Assembly: GCA_041402005.1 (NCBI GenBank)
Contig: JAWKTB010000007.1
Location: 186,001 to 250,000 of the forward strand
DNA from: JAJRXR01 sp041402005
GTDB lineage: Bacteria > Planctomycetota > Phycisphaerae > Phycisphaerales > UBA1924
Length of the DNA stretch: 64,000 nucleotides
Direction of reading: 5' to 3'
Of this stretch, positions 1 to 10,324 are shown piece after piece. Within the stretch, counting starts at the first letter, position 1. Each line of letters starts with the position of its first letter. The notes beneath the pieces are model-generated. The model was not told the origin of the DNA, did no database searches, and saw nothing but the letters and a program-made list of their open reading frames with translations. Made by a program: the position numbers and the translations under genes.

Positions 1-24
1 CGGACGCGTCGGTTCACGGACCGG

Positions 25-1824
25 ATGTTCGCGTGCCTGATGGTGCTGCAGATGGCGTTCGGGATCGTGGCGGCGTTCGTGATCTCGCCGCGCACGTGGA
101 TCGGCGCGGACAGCTACACGCACGTGCATGTGTGGGCGTCGCTGGGGCTGGGGAGTCTGATCGCGTCGGCGCCGATCGTGATGGTGCTGGCGCGTCCCGG
201 GGCCGCGAGCACGCGACACGTCATCGCCGTCGCGCAGATGCTCTTCTCGGCCCTGCTCATCCACCTGACCGGGGGGCGGATCGAGACGCACTTCCACGTC
301 TTCGGATCGCTCGCGTTCCTCGCGTTCTACCGGGACACGCGGGTGCTGGTGACGGCGACGGTGATCGTTGCCGCCGACCACTTCATCCGGGGAGTGTACT
401 GGCCGCAGTCCGTCTTCGGGGTGCTGACAACGAGCCCGTACCGCTGGATCGAGCACGCGGCCTGGGTGATCTTCGAGGACGTGTTCCTGGTGATCTCGTG
501 CCGCCAGAGCCTGTGGCAGATCATGCTGGGCGCTGCGAGGACCGCGGAGCTCGAAGACTCGATCTCGGGAGTGGAGCGTCAGGTCGCCGAGCGCACGAAT
601 GAACTGGCCGTGGCCCGAGCGCAGGCCGAGCAGGCCAGCGAGGCCAAGAGCCAGTTCCTGGCGAACATGTCGCACGAGCTGCGAACGCCTCTGACGGCGA
701 TCATCGGGTACGCCGAGACACTCGACGATGATGAGGAACATGACCCACTTGAGCGCAAGCAGGCTCTGGAGACGGTAAACCGCAACGCAAAGCATCTGCT
801 GGGCGTGATCAACGACATTCTCGACCTGTCGAAAATCGAGTCCGGGCGTGTCGACCTCGAGCGCATCGCGTGCGCGCCGGCCAGTGTGATCGAAGAGGTC
901 GCCTCTATGTCCCGCCCGAGAGCGACGGCCAAGAACCTGGAGTTCACGACGGCTGTCGACTACCCCATCCCCAAGTCCATCACCTCCGACCCCTTGCGTC
1001 TGCGACAGATCTTGCTCAACTTGGTGAGCAACGCGGTCAAGTTCACCGAAACGGGCTCGGTGAGCCTGCGCGCCCGGTTCGACGCGTCGGGTTCGGACTC
1101 CGGCGTCTTCGTCGTCGAAGTCCGCGACACCGGGATCGGGATGTCGCGCAAGCAACTCGACATCGTGTTTCGCCCGTTCGCGCAGGCGGATAGCTCGGTC
1201 AGTCGACGCTTCGGGGGCACCGGCCTTGGACTGTCGATCGCCGGCGAGTTGGCGAGGCTGATGGGTGGGCGGATCGAGGCGGCCAGCGAGCCAGACCGGG
1301 GGAGCGTCTTCACCTTCTCGCTGGACGTGCAGGAGGCTGGGCTTGAGATGATCGAGTCCGCCGAGGAAGTGACATACGTGCGTGAGAGCCACAAGGCGCC
1401 CCTGCCACGCCTCGATGGGTCGGTGCTGCTGGTCGAGGACGGGCCCGACAATCAGAGGCTGATCTCGTACCTGCTGGGGCGAGCAGGCGCGCGGGTCGAG
1501 CTCGCTTCCAACGGCAAGGCGGGCTCGGACCTCGCGTTGGAGCGTCTCGGCGAGGGGCGCCCGTTCGATCTGGTGCTGATGGACATGCAGATGCCCGTGC
1601 TCGACGGGTACGCCGCGACGCACCGGCTTCGCTCGCGCGGGTACAAGGGGGTCGTGATCGCGCTGACGGCGCACGCGATGAGCGACGACCGCCAGCGCTG
1701 CCTCGCCGCGGGGTGCGACGACTACCTCGCCAAGCCCGTCGATCGACGCCGCCTGATCGAGACTTGTGCCGAGTGGCTCGGGCGGGTCCGCGAGGGGAGC
1801 CCGCCCCGGCGGGAGAGCGCGTAG
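25..1824 (+). CDS. Hybrid sensor histidine kinase with receiver domain (5' end probably outside window)
   Basis: Membrane-bound hybrid kinase, 599 aa from the first ATG. The N-terminal ~175 residues hold several hydrophobic segments with the stretch GGRIETHFHVFGSLAFL, seen in membrane sensor kinases. A coiled linker (about 180-210) leads to the H-box FLANMSHELRTPL with His217 as phospho-acceptor. The ATPase part follows: N-box NLVSNAVKF, DTGIGM, and GGTGLGLS. The C-terminal receiver has LVEDGPDN and the acceptor Asp in LVLMDMQMPVLDG, so the protein can relay phosphate internally. The reading frame is open back to base 1 with no stop, so the true start is probably upstream of the window; residue numbers are from the first visible ATG. 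The input signal cannot be read from the sequence. A -10-like TAGACT for the next gene lies 31 nt after the stop. Confidence 0.9.
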   Translation: MFACLMVLQMAFGIVAAFVISPRTWIGADSYTHVHVWASLGLGSLIASAPIVMVLARPGAASTRHVIAVAQMLFSALLIHLTGGRIETHFHVFGSLAFLAFYRDTRVLVTATVIVAADHFIRGVYWPQSVFGVLTTSPYRWIEHAAWVIFEDVFLVISCRQSLWQIMLGAARTAELEDSISGVERQVAERTNELAVARAQAEQASEAKSQFLANMSHELRTPLTAIIGYAETLDDDEEHDPLERKQALETVNRNAKHLLGVINDILDLSKIESGRVDLERIACAPASVIEEVASMSRPRATAKNLEFTTAVDYPIPKSITSDPLRLRQILLNLVSNAVKFTETGSVSLRARFDASGSDSGVFVVEVRDTGIGMSRKQLDIVFRPFAQADSSVSRRFGGTGLGLSIAGELARLMGGRIEAASEPDRGSVFTFSLDVQEAGLEMIESAEEVTYVRESHKAPLPRLDGSVLLVEDGPDNQRLISYLLGRAGARVELASNGKAGSDLALERLGEGRPFDLVLMDMQMPVLDGYAATHRLRSRGYKGVVIALTAHAMSDDRQRCLAAGCDDYLAKPVDRRRLIETCAEWLGRVREGSPPRRESA

Positions 1825-1854
1825 CACGCCCGGATCGGGCGTTGGGGCGGCGAA

Positions 1855-1860
1855 TAGACT
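1855..1860 (+). promoter_or_regulatory. -10-like TAGACT, 5 nt before queC start
   Basis: TAGACT ends 5 nt before the GTG start of queC, and no Shine-Dalgarno lies between. A transcript starting about 7 nt after the hexamer would begin at or next to the start codon (leaderless). One of a series of similar sites in the window. Confidence 0.5.
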
Positions 1861-1865
1861 CTCGC

Positions 1866-2570
1866 GTGGCTTCCGACCCGCAGATCGGCGTCGTCCTGCT
1901 CTCGGGTGGGCTCGACAGCGCGACCACGCTCGCCGTCGCCCGGCGCGATGGGTTCCGCCCGCACTGCCTCGCCTTCGAGTACGGCCAGAATCACGCGATC
2001 GAGCTGCGGGCCGCCCGGCGCGTCGCCGACGCCCAGGGCGCGACGCTCCAAGTCGTCCGCCTCGACGCGTCCGCGTTCGCGGGCAGCGCTCTGACCGGGG
2101 GGGGCGAGATCCCCAAGGACCGTGACGAGGGCGAGATCGCCTCGGGCATCCCCGCGACGTACGTCCCGGCCCGCAATCTCGTGTTCCTCTCCATCGCGCT
2201 GGGAGTCGCGGAGTCGCTCGGCGCCCGCGACCTCTACATCGGCGTCAACGCGGTCGATTACTCGGGCTACCCCGACTGTCGCCCGGAGTTCGTCAGCGCC
2301 TTCGAGGAGACGGCGAACCTCGCGACCAAGGCGGGCGTCGGGGGCGACAGCTTCCGCGTGCACACGCCCCTGATCCACCTGAGCAAGGCGCAGATCGTCC
2401 GCCTGGGCGTCGATCTCGGTGTGGACTACTCCGTCACGCTCTCGTGCTACGACCCCGACGAGGCGGGGCGTGCGTGCGGGCGGTGCGACTCGTGCCGACT
2501 CCGCCGGAAGGGCTTCGAGGAGGCGGGCGTCGCCGATCCGACCCGTTATGCCCCCGGCGTGGTGGCGTGA
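1866..2570 (+). CDS. queC: 7-cyano-7-deazaguanine synthase QueC
   Basis: QueC converts 7-carboxy-7-deazaguanine to preQ0 with ATP and ammonia, in the pathway to queuosine tRNA modification. The N-terminal PP-loop VVLLSGGLDSATT binds ATP, and the C-terminal cluster CYDPDEAGRACGRCDSC supplies the four zinc-binding cysteines. At 234 aa it has the usual family length. I chose the GTG at 1866 rather than the longer open frame because conserved sequence begins immediately after it and a TAGACT hexamer sits 5 nt upstream. The stop overlaps the queE start (TGATG), so the two are translationally coupled. Confidence 0.93.
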   Translation: MASDPQIGVVLLSGGLDSATTLAVARRDGFRPHCLAFEYGQNHAIELRAARRVADAQGATLQVVRLDASAFAGSALTGGGEIPKDRDEGEIASGIPATYVPARNLVFLSIALGVAESLGARDLYIGVNAVDYSGYPDCRPEFVSAFEETANLATKAGVGGDSFRVHTPLIHLSKAQIVRLGVDLGVDYSVTLSCYDPDEAGRACGRCDSCRLRRKGFEEAGVADPTRYAPGVVA

Positions 2571-3340
2571 TGGGCGTCGAACTGCAACAAGCCGACCAGG
2601 GAGATGTCGGAGGCGAGCGTCCCGCCGCGTCCGCGCTCGAGCTGCCGATTGCCGAGGCGTTCCTGTCGATCCAGGGCGAGGGAAAGCTGACCGGCCTGCC
2701 GACGTGGTTCGTCCGGGTGAGCGGGTGCAACCTGCGCTGCGTGTGGTGCGACACGCCGTACGCGAGCTGGGCGCCCGAGGGGGGGCGCATCGCGATCGAC
2801 ACCTTGGTGGCGCAGGCACGGGGTTCGGGCGCGCGCCACGTGGTCCTGACCGGCGGGGAGCCGATGCTGTTCCCGCAGGTCGTGCCTCTCTCGCACGCGC
2901 TGCGCGACGTGGGGTTGCACGTGACGATCGAAACCGCGGGGACGGTCGACCAGGCGGGCGTGCATGCCGATCTGATGAGCCTGTCGCCCAAGCTGGCCAA
3001 CTCGACGCCCGTGAACGACCCCCGCGACCCCGGGGGCGCCTGGGCCGCCCGGCATGAGGCACGCCGCCTGGATTTCGCGGTTCTCAACACCCTCATCGCC
3101 CGCTTCCCGGACCGCCAGCTCAAGTTCGTGGTCAACGATCCCAATGACCTGACGGAGATCGAAGAGATGTTGGGTCGCCTGTCGGGCTGGGCGCCCGCCG
3201 ACGTGATGCTCATGCCCGAGGGGGTGACGACGCCTGAGCCGTCGAGCGTCCGCTGGATCGCCGAGGCCTGTCTGGAGCGGGGCTGGAGGTACTGCCACCG
3301 CCTGCACATCGAGCTGTTCGGGGACACGCGGGGGACGTAG
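2570..3340 (+). CDS. queE: 7-carboxy-7-deazaguanine synthase QueE (radical SAM)
   Basis: Radical SAM enzyme that contracts 6-carboxytetrahydropterin to 7-carboxy-7-deazaguanine, the step between QueD and QueC. The motif CNLRCVWC is the CxxxCxxC that binds the [4Fe-4S] cluster, preceded by the family signature FLSIQGEGKLTGLPT. TGGEP is the SAM-binding glycine motif. The length is 256 aa. The ATG at 2570 shares one base with the queC stop. The frame is open further upstream, but that part is out-of-frame queC sequence. queD follows after a 158-nt spacer that contains a long inverted repeat. Confidence 0.93.
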   Translation: MGVELQQADQGDVGGERPAASALELPIAEAFLSIQGEGKLTGLPTWFVRVSGCNLRCVWCDTPYASWAPEGGRIAIDTLVAQARGSGARHVVLTGGEPMLFPQVVPLSHALRDVGLHVTIETAGTVDQAGVHADLMSLSPKLANSTPVNDPRDPGGAWAARHEARRLDFAVLNTLIARFPDRQLKFVVNDPNDLTEIEEMLGRLSGWAPADVMLMPEGVTTPEPSSVRWIAEACLERGWRYCHRLHIELFGDTRGT

Positions 3341-3346
3341 GAGATT

Positions 3347-3490
3347 GCCAGATGGCACATTTCCAGATGGCAGATCCGGAAGAAGGGGGAGGAGTGGAGC
3401 GGGAGAACCCGGGTCGGGCTCGTTCGTAGTATTCCCTCGGCGGTCTGACTTCCAGGTTCTGATCTGCCATCTGGAAATTTGCCATCTGGC
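3347..3490. repeat. Long inverted repeat between queE and queD
   Basis: Arms at 3347-3376 and 3461-3490 are reverse complements at 29 of 30 positions, around an 84-nt loop. Each arm is itself two copies of a CCAGATGGCA-type unit, so the element is both palindromic and internally repeated. The right arm ends 8 nt before the queD ATG and leaves no Shine-Dalgarno. It could form a cruciform or a very long RNA hairpin, and looks like a small MITE- or REP-like element. The loop holds a promoter-like segment (3406-3441). Confidence 0.85.
3406..3441 (+). promoter_or_regulatory. Promoter-like segment shared with the region upstream of ssrA
   Basis: The segment runs AACCCGG, 14 nt, TAGTAT (3427-3432), then TCCCTCGGC. 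A near-identical segment lies at 53782-53817, upstream of the tmRNA gene, with the same spacing (TACCAT there). The conserved hexamer at a fixed distance from AACCCGG suggests a promoter that would drive queD from inside the inverted-repeat loop. A shared dispersed repeat is the alternative. Confidence 0.4.
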
Positions 3491-3498
3491 CATCTGAC

Positions 3499-3963
3499 AT
3501 GATCTACCGCGTCTGCAAGTCCTTCGAGATCGAGAGCGGGCACATGCTCTCCAAGCACCCCGGGCGGTGCCGGTTCCCGCACGGGCACTCGCGCCGGGTC
3601 GAGGTCGTCCTCGTCAGCGAGACCCTGGACGAGAACGACATGGTCTGTGATTTTCGGGCGATCAAGCTCGCGGCGAGCGAGCTGCTCGACGCCTGGGACC
3701 ACGCCATGGCCGTCAACAGCCAGGACCCCAGGCTGGAGGACGTGAAGGCGGCCGCGGGCGATCGGGTGATCGTCTTTCAGGGTGAAGACCCCACGACGGA
3801 GGTCCTGGCGAGGCGCATCTACGAGCATGTGGCCCAGCGCCTGGCCTCGGGTGGGCGGGTGACGGACGCCGACGGCGCCTCGTACCAGCTCCCCGAGGGC
3901 GTCCGCGTCGAGCGCGTCCGCGTGGGCGAGACGTCCAGCTCGTGGGGTGAGTACGGCGTGTGA
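3499..3963 (+). CDS. queD: 6-carboxytetrahydropterin synthase QueD
   Basis: QueD/PTPS-family enzyme (154 aa) that makes 6-carboxy-5,6,7,8-tetrahydropterin from dihydroneopterin triphosphate, the first dedicated step to queuosine. FEIESGHML supplies the first zinc His, and CRFPHGHS supplies the catalytic Cys and the HGH zinc pair. WDHAM and DPTTE match the conserved middle and C-terminal motifs. The ATG at 3499 is at the edge of the inverted repeat. The stop overlaps the next ATG (TGATG at 3961-3965). With queC and queE upstream this completes three pathway steps; FolE and QueF are not in the window. Confidence 0.9.
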   Translation: MIYRVCKSFEIESGHMLSKHPGRCRFPHGHSRRVEVVLVSETLDENDMVCDFRAIKLAASELLDAWDHAMAVNSQDPRLEDVKAAAGDRVIVFQGEDPTTEVLARRIYEHVAQRLASGGRVTDADGASYQLPEGVRVERVRVGETSSSWGEYGV

Positions 3964-3974
3964 TGGAGAAACAC

Positions 3975-5390
<1,416 letters not shown>

Positions 5391-5393
<3 letters not shown>

Positions 5394-5514
5394 GACGCGA
5401 GCGAGTCGCGCCCGACGACGATCCCGAAACCGAGCCGCCAGCGTGAGCTCGCGAGGGCGGACGACGAGATGTCGCGAGCTCACGCTCGCGGCTCAGGTGA
5501 GGCATCGCGTCTTA
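5391..5514. terminator. Nested inverted repeat between convergent genes (bidirectional terminator)
   Basis: Outer arms TAAGACGCGA (5391-5400) and TCGCGTCTTA (5505-5514) are perfect complements and contain both TAA stop codons of the convergent neighbours. Inner arms at 5432-5454 and 5472-5494 pair at 22 of 23 positions around AGCGTGAGCTCGCGA. There is no T-run, so it would act as a strong hairpin or cruciform block rather than a classical intrinsic terminator. A related core (CCAGTGTGAGCTTCGCGA) lies at 14000-14017. Confidence 0.7.
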
Positions 5515-8500
5515 CGCCGCCGCGATCCCCTCGCCCCGGTCGTCGGGCAGGTCCAGGCGCCCGCTCCAGGCGATCGCGATCGCCCGCTTGACGTCGGCCA
5601 GGATCATCAAGAAGCACGGGAGCACGATCAGCGTGATCCCCGTCGCGCTCATCAGCCCGAAGCTGATCGTGATCGCCATCGGGATCAAAAACCTCGCCTG
5701 GAAGCTCTGCTCGAGCATCAGGGGCAGCAGGCCCAGCACGGTCGTGATCGTCGTGAGCAGGATCGCCCGGATGCGCGCCCGCCCGGCGTCGAGCGTCGCC
5801 TGGCGGACGGTCCGCCCCTCGCGGCGCAGCTCGTTGAAGAACTCCATGTAGATCAGCGAGTCGTTCACCACGACCCCCGCCAGCGCGACGAAGCCGATCA
5901 GGGACAGGAACGTCATGTGGTACCCGAGCAGAAGGTGCCCCCAGATCATGCCGATGGTTGCGAAGGGGATCGCGCTCATGACGATCAGGGGCTGCATGTA
6001 GCTCTGGAAGAGCCAGGCGAGGACGACGTAGATCAGGCCCAGGGCGGTGAGCATCCCGATCGGGAGCGAGCTCATGCTCTCGCCGAGTTCTTTCTGGCGC
6101 CCGCGTTCGAGAATCCGCACGCCGGGGACCTCTCGCTCGATCTCGCGGATCTCGCCGTTGAGCTGGGCGGCGATCTCCTCTGGGTTGGCCAGCGTCGGGT
6201 TGACCTCGCCCGTGACGGTGACCGCCCGCTTGCGGTCGAGCCTGCGGATCGTCGCGTACGAGCGTCCCTCCTCGATCCGGGCCACCTCGCCCAGGGGCAC
6301 GGGCTGTCCCAGGGGCGAGATCACGTGCATCGATTCGAGGGCGCCGAGGCTTCGCCGGATTCGCTCGGGCATGATGACGCGGACGTCGACGTCCTCGCGC
6401 TCGCCGGCGAAGGTGTAGGCCTCGATGCCGAAGACGGCGCCCTGGATCTGGGCGCCCAGGTCCGCGCGGGTGAAGCCCAGCTCGCTGGCGCCGTCGCGGA
6501 GTGTGAAGCGGAGCTCGCGTTGGCCCGCGTCGGCGTCGTTGGAGACGTCGAAGACGCCGTCGTAGGCGCCCATGCGCCGCTCGAGCGAGGCGACGCCCTT
6601 GTCGATCATCGCCTGGTTCTCGCCGACGACAGTGAACGTGAGCGCCGGTCCCCCGGGCCCGCCCCCGATGCCCTCCATGCGGAGCGACTTGATGCCGGCG
6701 AGCTCGCCGACGCGCTCGCGGATGGAGATCTGGATCTGCTCGCTGGTGCGGTCGCGGTCCTCGACGGGGTTGAGTTCGAGGATGAGCTGGCCCAGGTGGT
6801 CACCGGTCGAGTCGTTGCCGGCGCCGTTGATGTCTCCGATGCCGCCCGTGACGGCGTAGACACTGGCGACCTCGGGCTGGGCGAGGGCGGCCTCCTCGAG
6901 CTTGCGCACGATGGCGTCGGTCTCGACGGCGGGTGTACCGATCGGCATGACCAGCGAGATATTGACCGTCTCCGAGTCCTCGGTCTCGAAGTAGACGAAC
7001 TTGAGGATGCCACCCGCGAAGAGGCCGAGGGAGACGATGACCGCGGCGATCGCGATGCAGGTGGTCAGGTAGCGCCGGTGCAGGCACCAGTCGAGCACGC
7101 GGACGTAGGCGGGGATGACCTTCTTGTTGATGAGGCGGTCGCGGGCGTGGTCGAACTTGGCCTCGAACGCCTCGAGCTTGGACTCGCCGCCGGCACGCTC
7201 GCGCCGGTCGTGCGCGCGCAGCGAGTGCGCCATGTGGCTCGGCAGGATGAACAGGCTCTCGATGAGCGAGACGAAGAGGGCGCACGAGGCGACCGCGGGC
7301 AGCCACTGCATGAAGTCGCCCAGTTGCCCCTGCACGAGCGCGAGCGGGAGAAAGGCGAAGATGGTGGTGAGCACCGTCGCGACGACGGGCCAGGCGACCT
7401 GGTTGGTCCCCTTGATCGCCGCCTCCTCCGAGGGCTCGCCCGCCTCGTGGCGCGACATGATGTTCTCGGAGACGACGATCGCGTCGTCGACGAGGATGCC
7501 GACCACAATGATCAGCCCGAACATCGTGATCAGGTTGAGGGTCAAGCCCAGGAGGCTCATCACCGCGAGCGTTCCCAGCAGCGAGACGATCAGCCCCGCG
7601 GCGACCCAGATGCTGATCCGCCAGTTGAGCAGCAGGACGAGCGTGATGAAGACCAGGATCCCGCCGAAGAGCGCGTTCCGCGACAGCAACGACAAACGCT
7701 GCTGCACGAACCGGGCCAGGTCGGTTGTGACGATGAGCGTGCCCGGGGGCGGGCCCGACGCGGCCCGCGACAGGCCCAGCTCGTAAGCGCCCAAACGGTC
7801 CGAGACGGGCGAATCCGAGTCCGGCGCGCCCAAGAACTTCGCGAAGTCTCTCAGCCCCGACGATATTCGTTCTCCGGGCGTGAGCTTGATCTCCTCGCCC
7901 CGTCGTCCCGCGGCGTACGCCTTGACCAGCGCCGCCATCTTCACGACGTCGTCCTCGCCGACCTTGAAGACCGTCAGGCTCACCGCCGGCTCGCCGTTGA
8001 GACGGCTCGACAGCGACACGTCCCGGAACCCCTCGCGCACGTCCGCGACGTCGCCCAGGCGGAGCACCTGGCCCGAGGGGTCGGACTGGATCACGATGTC
8101 GCGGATCTGCTCGGCCCGCTCCTCGACGCCGACCGAGCGCACCGCGACGTTCGCGCTGTCCGAGCGGACCGAGCCCCCGGGCAGCTCGCGCATGGCGGCG
8201 CCGACGCGCTCGCTGATCACGGGCAGGCTCAGGTGGTGCTCGATGACCGCCTCGGGACGGACCTCGACGCGGATCTCGTCGCCCCGCACGCCCGAGAGCA
8301 CGACGTCGCCCATCCCCGGGATCGTGAGCAAGTCGTCACGGATCTGCTGGATGGCGGTCTTCATGTCGCGCTCGGGCGACTCGCCGTAGAGCGACAGCAC
8401 CACCGCCGGCAGGTTCCGCTCGATCTTCTCGACGGTGATCCGGTCGGACAGCTCCGGGAGATCCTGGAGGGCGTCGACCTCGCGCTTGACGTCGGCGACC

Positions 8501-8811
8501 GCGGCGTCGATCCGGACGCCCTCCTCGAACTCGATATGGATGCTGGCGCCGCCCTCGACGATGGTGGAGGTGACCTCGTCGACGCCGTCGAGGTCGGCGA
8601 CGCGGTCCTCGATCTTGATGGCCAGCGAGTCCTCGACCTCCTCGGGCGCCGCGCCGGGGTAGGGGGCGTGGACGACGACCATCGAGGGGGCGATCTCGGG
8701 GAAGAACTCACGCCGGAGAGAGAGGCCGAAGATGATGCCCGCGCCGACGACGGCGAGCATCACGAGGTTCGCAACGACGGGTCGCTTGACGCCGAACTCG
8801 GGAAGGCCCAT
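5512..8811 (-). CDS. RND-family efflux permease (AcrB/HAE1-like)
   Basis: Inner-membrane proton-driven pump of 1099 aa. It opens with FGVKRPVVANLVMLAVV (TM1) and FFPEIAP, typical of the family, followed by periplasmic porter domains (PYPGAAPEEVED). A TM block includes GILVDDAIVVSENI, which carries the paired Asp of the proton relay. A second periplasmic block and the last TM bundle (LVVNDSLIYMEFFNELRREG) complete the duplicated architecture. Its start lies 2 nt after the stop of the adaptor gene, so the two form an operon. No outer-membrane channel gene is present, and the substrate cannot be told from sequence. Confidence 0.92.
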   Translation of the reverse strand: MGLPEFGVKRPVVANLVMLAVVGAGIIFGLSLRREFFPEIAPSMVVVHAPYPGAAPEEVEDSLAIKIEDRVADLDGVDEVTSTIVEGGASIHIEFEEGVRIDAAVADVKREVDALQDLPELSDRITVEKIERNLPAVVLSLYGESPERDMKTAIQQIRDDLLTIPGMGDVVLSGVRGDEIRVEVRPEAVIEHHLSLPVISERVGAAMRELPGGSVRSDSANVAVRSVGVEERAEQIRDIVIQSDPSGQVLRLGDVADVREGFRDVSLSSRLNGEPAVSLTVFKVGEDDVVKMAALVKAYAAGRRGEEIKLTPGERISSGLRDFAKFLGAPDSDSPVSDRLGAYELGLSRAASGPPPGTLIVTTDLARFVQQRLSLLSRNALFGGILVFITLVLLLNWRISIWVAAGLIVSLLGTLAVMSLLGLTLNLITMFGLIIVVGILVDDAIVVSENIMSRHEAGEPSEEAAIKGTNQVAWPVVATVLTTIFAFLPLALVQGQLGDFMQWLPAVASCALFVSLIESLFILPSHMAHSLRAHDRRERAGGESKLEAFEAKFDHARDRLINKKVIPAYVRVLDWCLHRRYLTTCIAIAAVIVSLGLFAGGILKFVYFETEDSETVNISLVMPIGTPAVETDAIVRKLEEAALAQPEVASVYAVTGGIGDINGAGNDSTGDHLGQLILELNPVEDRDRTSEQIQISIRERVGELAGIKSLRMEGIGGGPGGPALTFTVVGENQAMIDKGVASLERRMGAYDGVFDVSNDADAGQRELRFTLRDGASELGFTRADLGAQIQGAVFGIEAYTFAGEREDVDVRVIMPERIRRSLGALESMHVISPLGQPVPLGEVARIEEGRSYATIRRLDRKRAVTVTGEVNPTLANPEEIAAQLNGEIREIEREVPGVRILERGRQKELGESMSSLPIGMLTALGLIYVVLAWLFQSYMQPLIVMSAIPFATIGMIWGHLLLGYHMTFLSLIGFVALAGVVVNDSLIYMEFFNELRREGRTVRQATLDAGRARIRAILLTTITTVLGLLPLMLEQSFQARFLIPMAITISFGLMSATGITLIVLPCFLMILADVKRAIAIAWSGRLDLPDDRGEGIAAA

Positions 8812-8812
8812 C

Positions 8813-10267
8813 TCAGCCGCCCTCCGCCGTCGATTCTCGCGTGGGCTCGGGGGCGCCCCCGTCGTGGGCGACGTCGGTCGTGCGCACGCCCACGACCATG
8901 CCGTCCACGAGCTGGTCGAGATTGGACAGGATCACCGACGACCCCGGGTCGATCGAGGCCGACGGCTCGAGCACCGCCCACTCACGCTCGCTCGACGCCT
9001 GGCCCGCGAGCAAGCCCGTGTAGTAGTGCTCGACGCGGACGTCGACGGCACGCACACGCCGCGAGCCGGCCTTTCCGTCGTCCTGCGCGAGCAGCACCCG
9101 GTCCCCGTTGATCGCGCGTCGGGGCACGAGCACGCGCGAGCGCACGCGGCTGGTCACCACACGCCCGACGACGAACCGACCTGGCGAGAGCAGGGGCGTC
9201 CCCGAACCGAGCGCCGAGGATCCACCCGGGTCCTGCGTGACCTCGACGTAGACGCCGAGCGTGCGCGTCGACCGGTCGCCCTCGGGCGCGATCCGGGCGA
9301 CCCTTCCGGACCAGACGGCGTCGGTCGGCCCGTCGGGACGCAGCTCGACCCGGTCGCCGACCGACACGCTGTCCTGGGCGGACATCGCCAGGCGCAGGGG
9401 GATCTCGATGCGGCGCAGGTCCACGACCCGCGCGACGGTCTGCGAGATCGAGATCCACTCGCCCTCCTCGACGTTGACGAGCTGGAGCACGCCGTCGATC
9501 GGGCTGGTCACGCTCGTGCGCGCCAGGTTCTCCCTCTCGATGCGCAAGGTCGCAGATTCGCTGGCGAGCTGGGCCTCGAGGCGGGCCCGTCGGGCGGGGA
9601 TCACCTCGAGCTGCTGGCGCAGGGCCTCGAGCGAGCGCTGCGTGCGCCGGAGGGTGGCCAGGCGCAGGTCGATCTCGCCGGGCGAGCCGGCGCCCGCCTT
9701 GTCCACGTCGATCGCCCGGTCGTAGTCACGCTGGGCGGTCCGCTCCTCCTCCTCCGCGAGCTTGACCTGCTGGCGCAGGTTCGCCTCCTCGACCTCGAGG
9801 GCCGACATGTCCGCCTCGACCGCCTCGGCACGCTTCTGGCTCGCCAGGACGCGCTGCTCGTAATCAGTGGGATCGATCCGGACGAGCAGCTCTCCCGACG
9901 CGACCGAGGCGCCCTCCTCGATCCGGTCCGGGCGCTCGACGACGCGACCGGCGACCTGGGCCGGGACGTCCGCGGACACCATCGCCCGGGCCGTGCCGAA
10001 GCCGTCCCAGATCCGCGGCACGTCCACGCGGTCGGCGGTGATCGTGCGCACCAGGAGCGTCGGCCCGTCGTTCTCGTGCTTGGGGGGCGTGGGGCGGGTA
10101 AGGAAGAGGAGGGCGAAGATCGCGACCGCGCCGACGAGTACGCCGACGCACACGAGCGTGCGCGTCAGGATCGCGAGCCATGACGCGCGCCTTCCAACGT
10201 ACGGATCACCCGTTCGGCGGGTCGGTGTTTCGTCGATACGCTCGCTGGTCGCGCCCGGGGCGGTCAT
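8813..10267 (-). CDS. RND efflux periplasmic adaptor subunit (HlyD family)
   Basis: Membrane-fusion protein, 484 aa, that links the RND permease to an outer-membrane channel. One TM anchor (about residues 35-57, VCVGVLVGAVAIFALLFL) follows a polar cytoplasmic start. A lipoyl half-motif VPAQVAGRVVERPDRIEEGASV leads into a long alpha-helical hairpin (about 125-245) and the second lipoyl half (TSVTSPIDGVLQLVNVEEGEWI), then a beta-barrel (VGDRVELRPDG). The gene overlaps nothing, but the permease starts 1 nt after its stop. A TAGCAT hexamer lies 9 nt before the ATG, so the leader would be very short. Confidence 0.9.
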   Translation of the reverse strand: MTAPGATSERIDETPTRRTGDPYVGRRASWLAILTRTLVCVGVLVGAVAIFALLFLTRPTPPKHENDGPTLLVRTITADRVDVPRIWDGFGTARAMVSADVPAQVAGRVVERPDRIEEGASVASGELLVRIDPTDYEQRVLASQKRAEAVEADMSALEVEEANLRQQVKLAEEEERTAQRDYDRAIDVDKAGAGSPGEIDLRLATLRRTQRSLEALRQQLEVIPARRARLEAQLASESATLRIERENLARTSVTSPIDGVLQLVNVEEGEWISISQTVARVVDLRRIEIPLRLAMSAQDSVSVGDRVELRPDGPTDAVWSGRVARIAPEGDRSTRTLGVYVEVTQDPGGSSALGSGTPLLSPGRFVVGRVVTSRVRSRVLVPRRAINGDRVLLAQDDGKAGSRRVRAVDVRVEHYYTGLLAGQASSEREWAVLEPSASIDPGSSVILSNLDQLVDGMVVGVRTTDVAHDGGAPEPTRESTAEGG

Positions 10268-10276
10268 GGTTCGGGG

Positions 10277-10282
10277 ATGCTA
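10277..10282 (-). promoter_or_regulatory. -10-like TAGCAT, 9 nt before the adaptor start
   Basis: TAGCAT on the minus strand ends 9 nt before the ATG at 10267, with no Shine-Dalgarno. The predicted leader is 2-3 nt. The same 9-nt spacing is seen before the SLC13 gene and pheT. Confidence 0.4.
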
Positions 10283-10324
10283 GGCCCGGGCAGGAACGTC
10301 TCGGACACGCTGAATCCGTCCACG

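Noticed and set aside
33..602. Overlapping ORF in another frame of the histidine kinase gene
   Set aside because: Low-complexity Arg/Gly/Asp sequence, typical of out-of-frame reading in GC-rich DNA; the kinase frame has all the motifs.
5443..9111. 1222-codon open frame on the plus strand
   Set aside because: Antisense to the RND permease and adaptor, which have full family motifs; the plus frame is Asp/Arg/His-rich shadow sequence.
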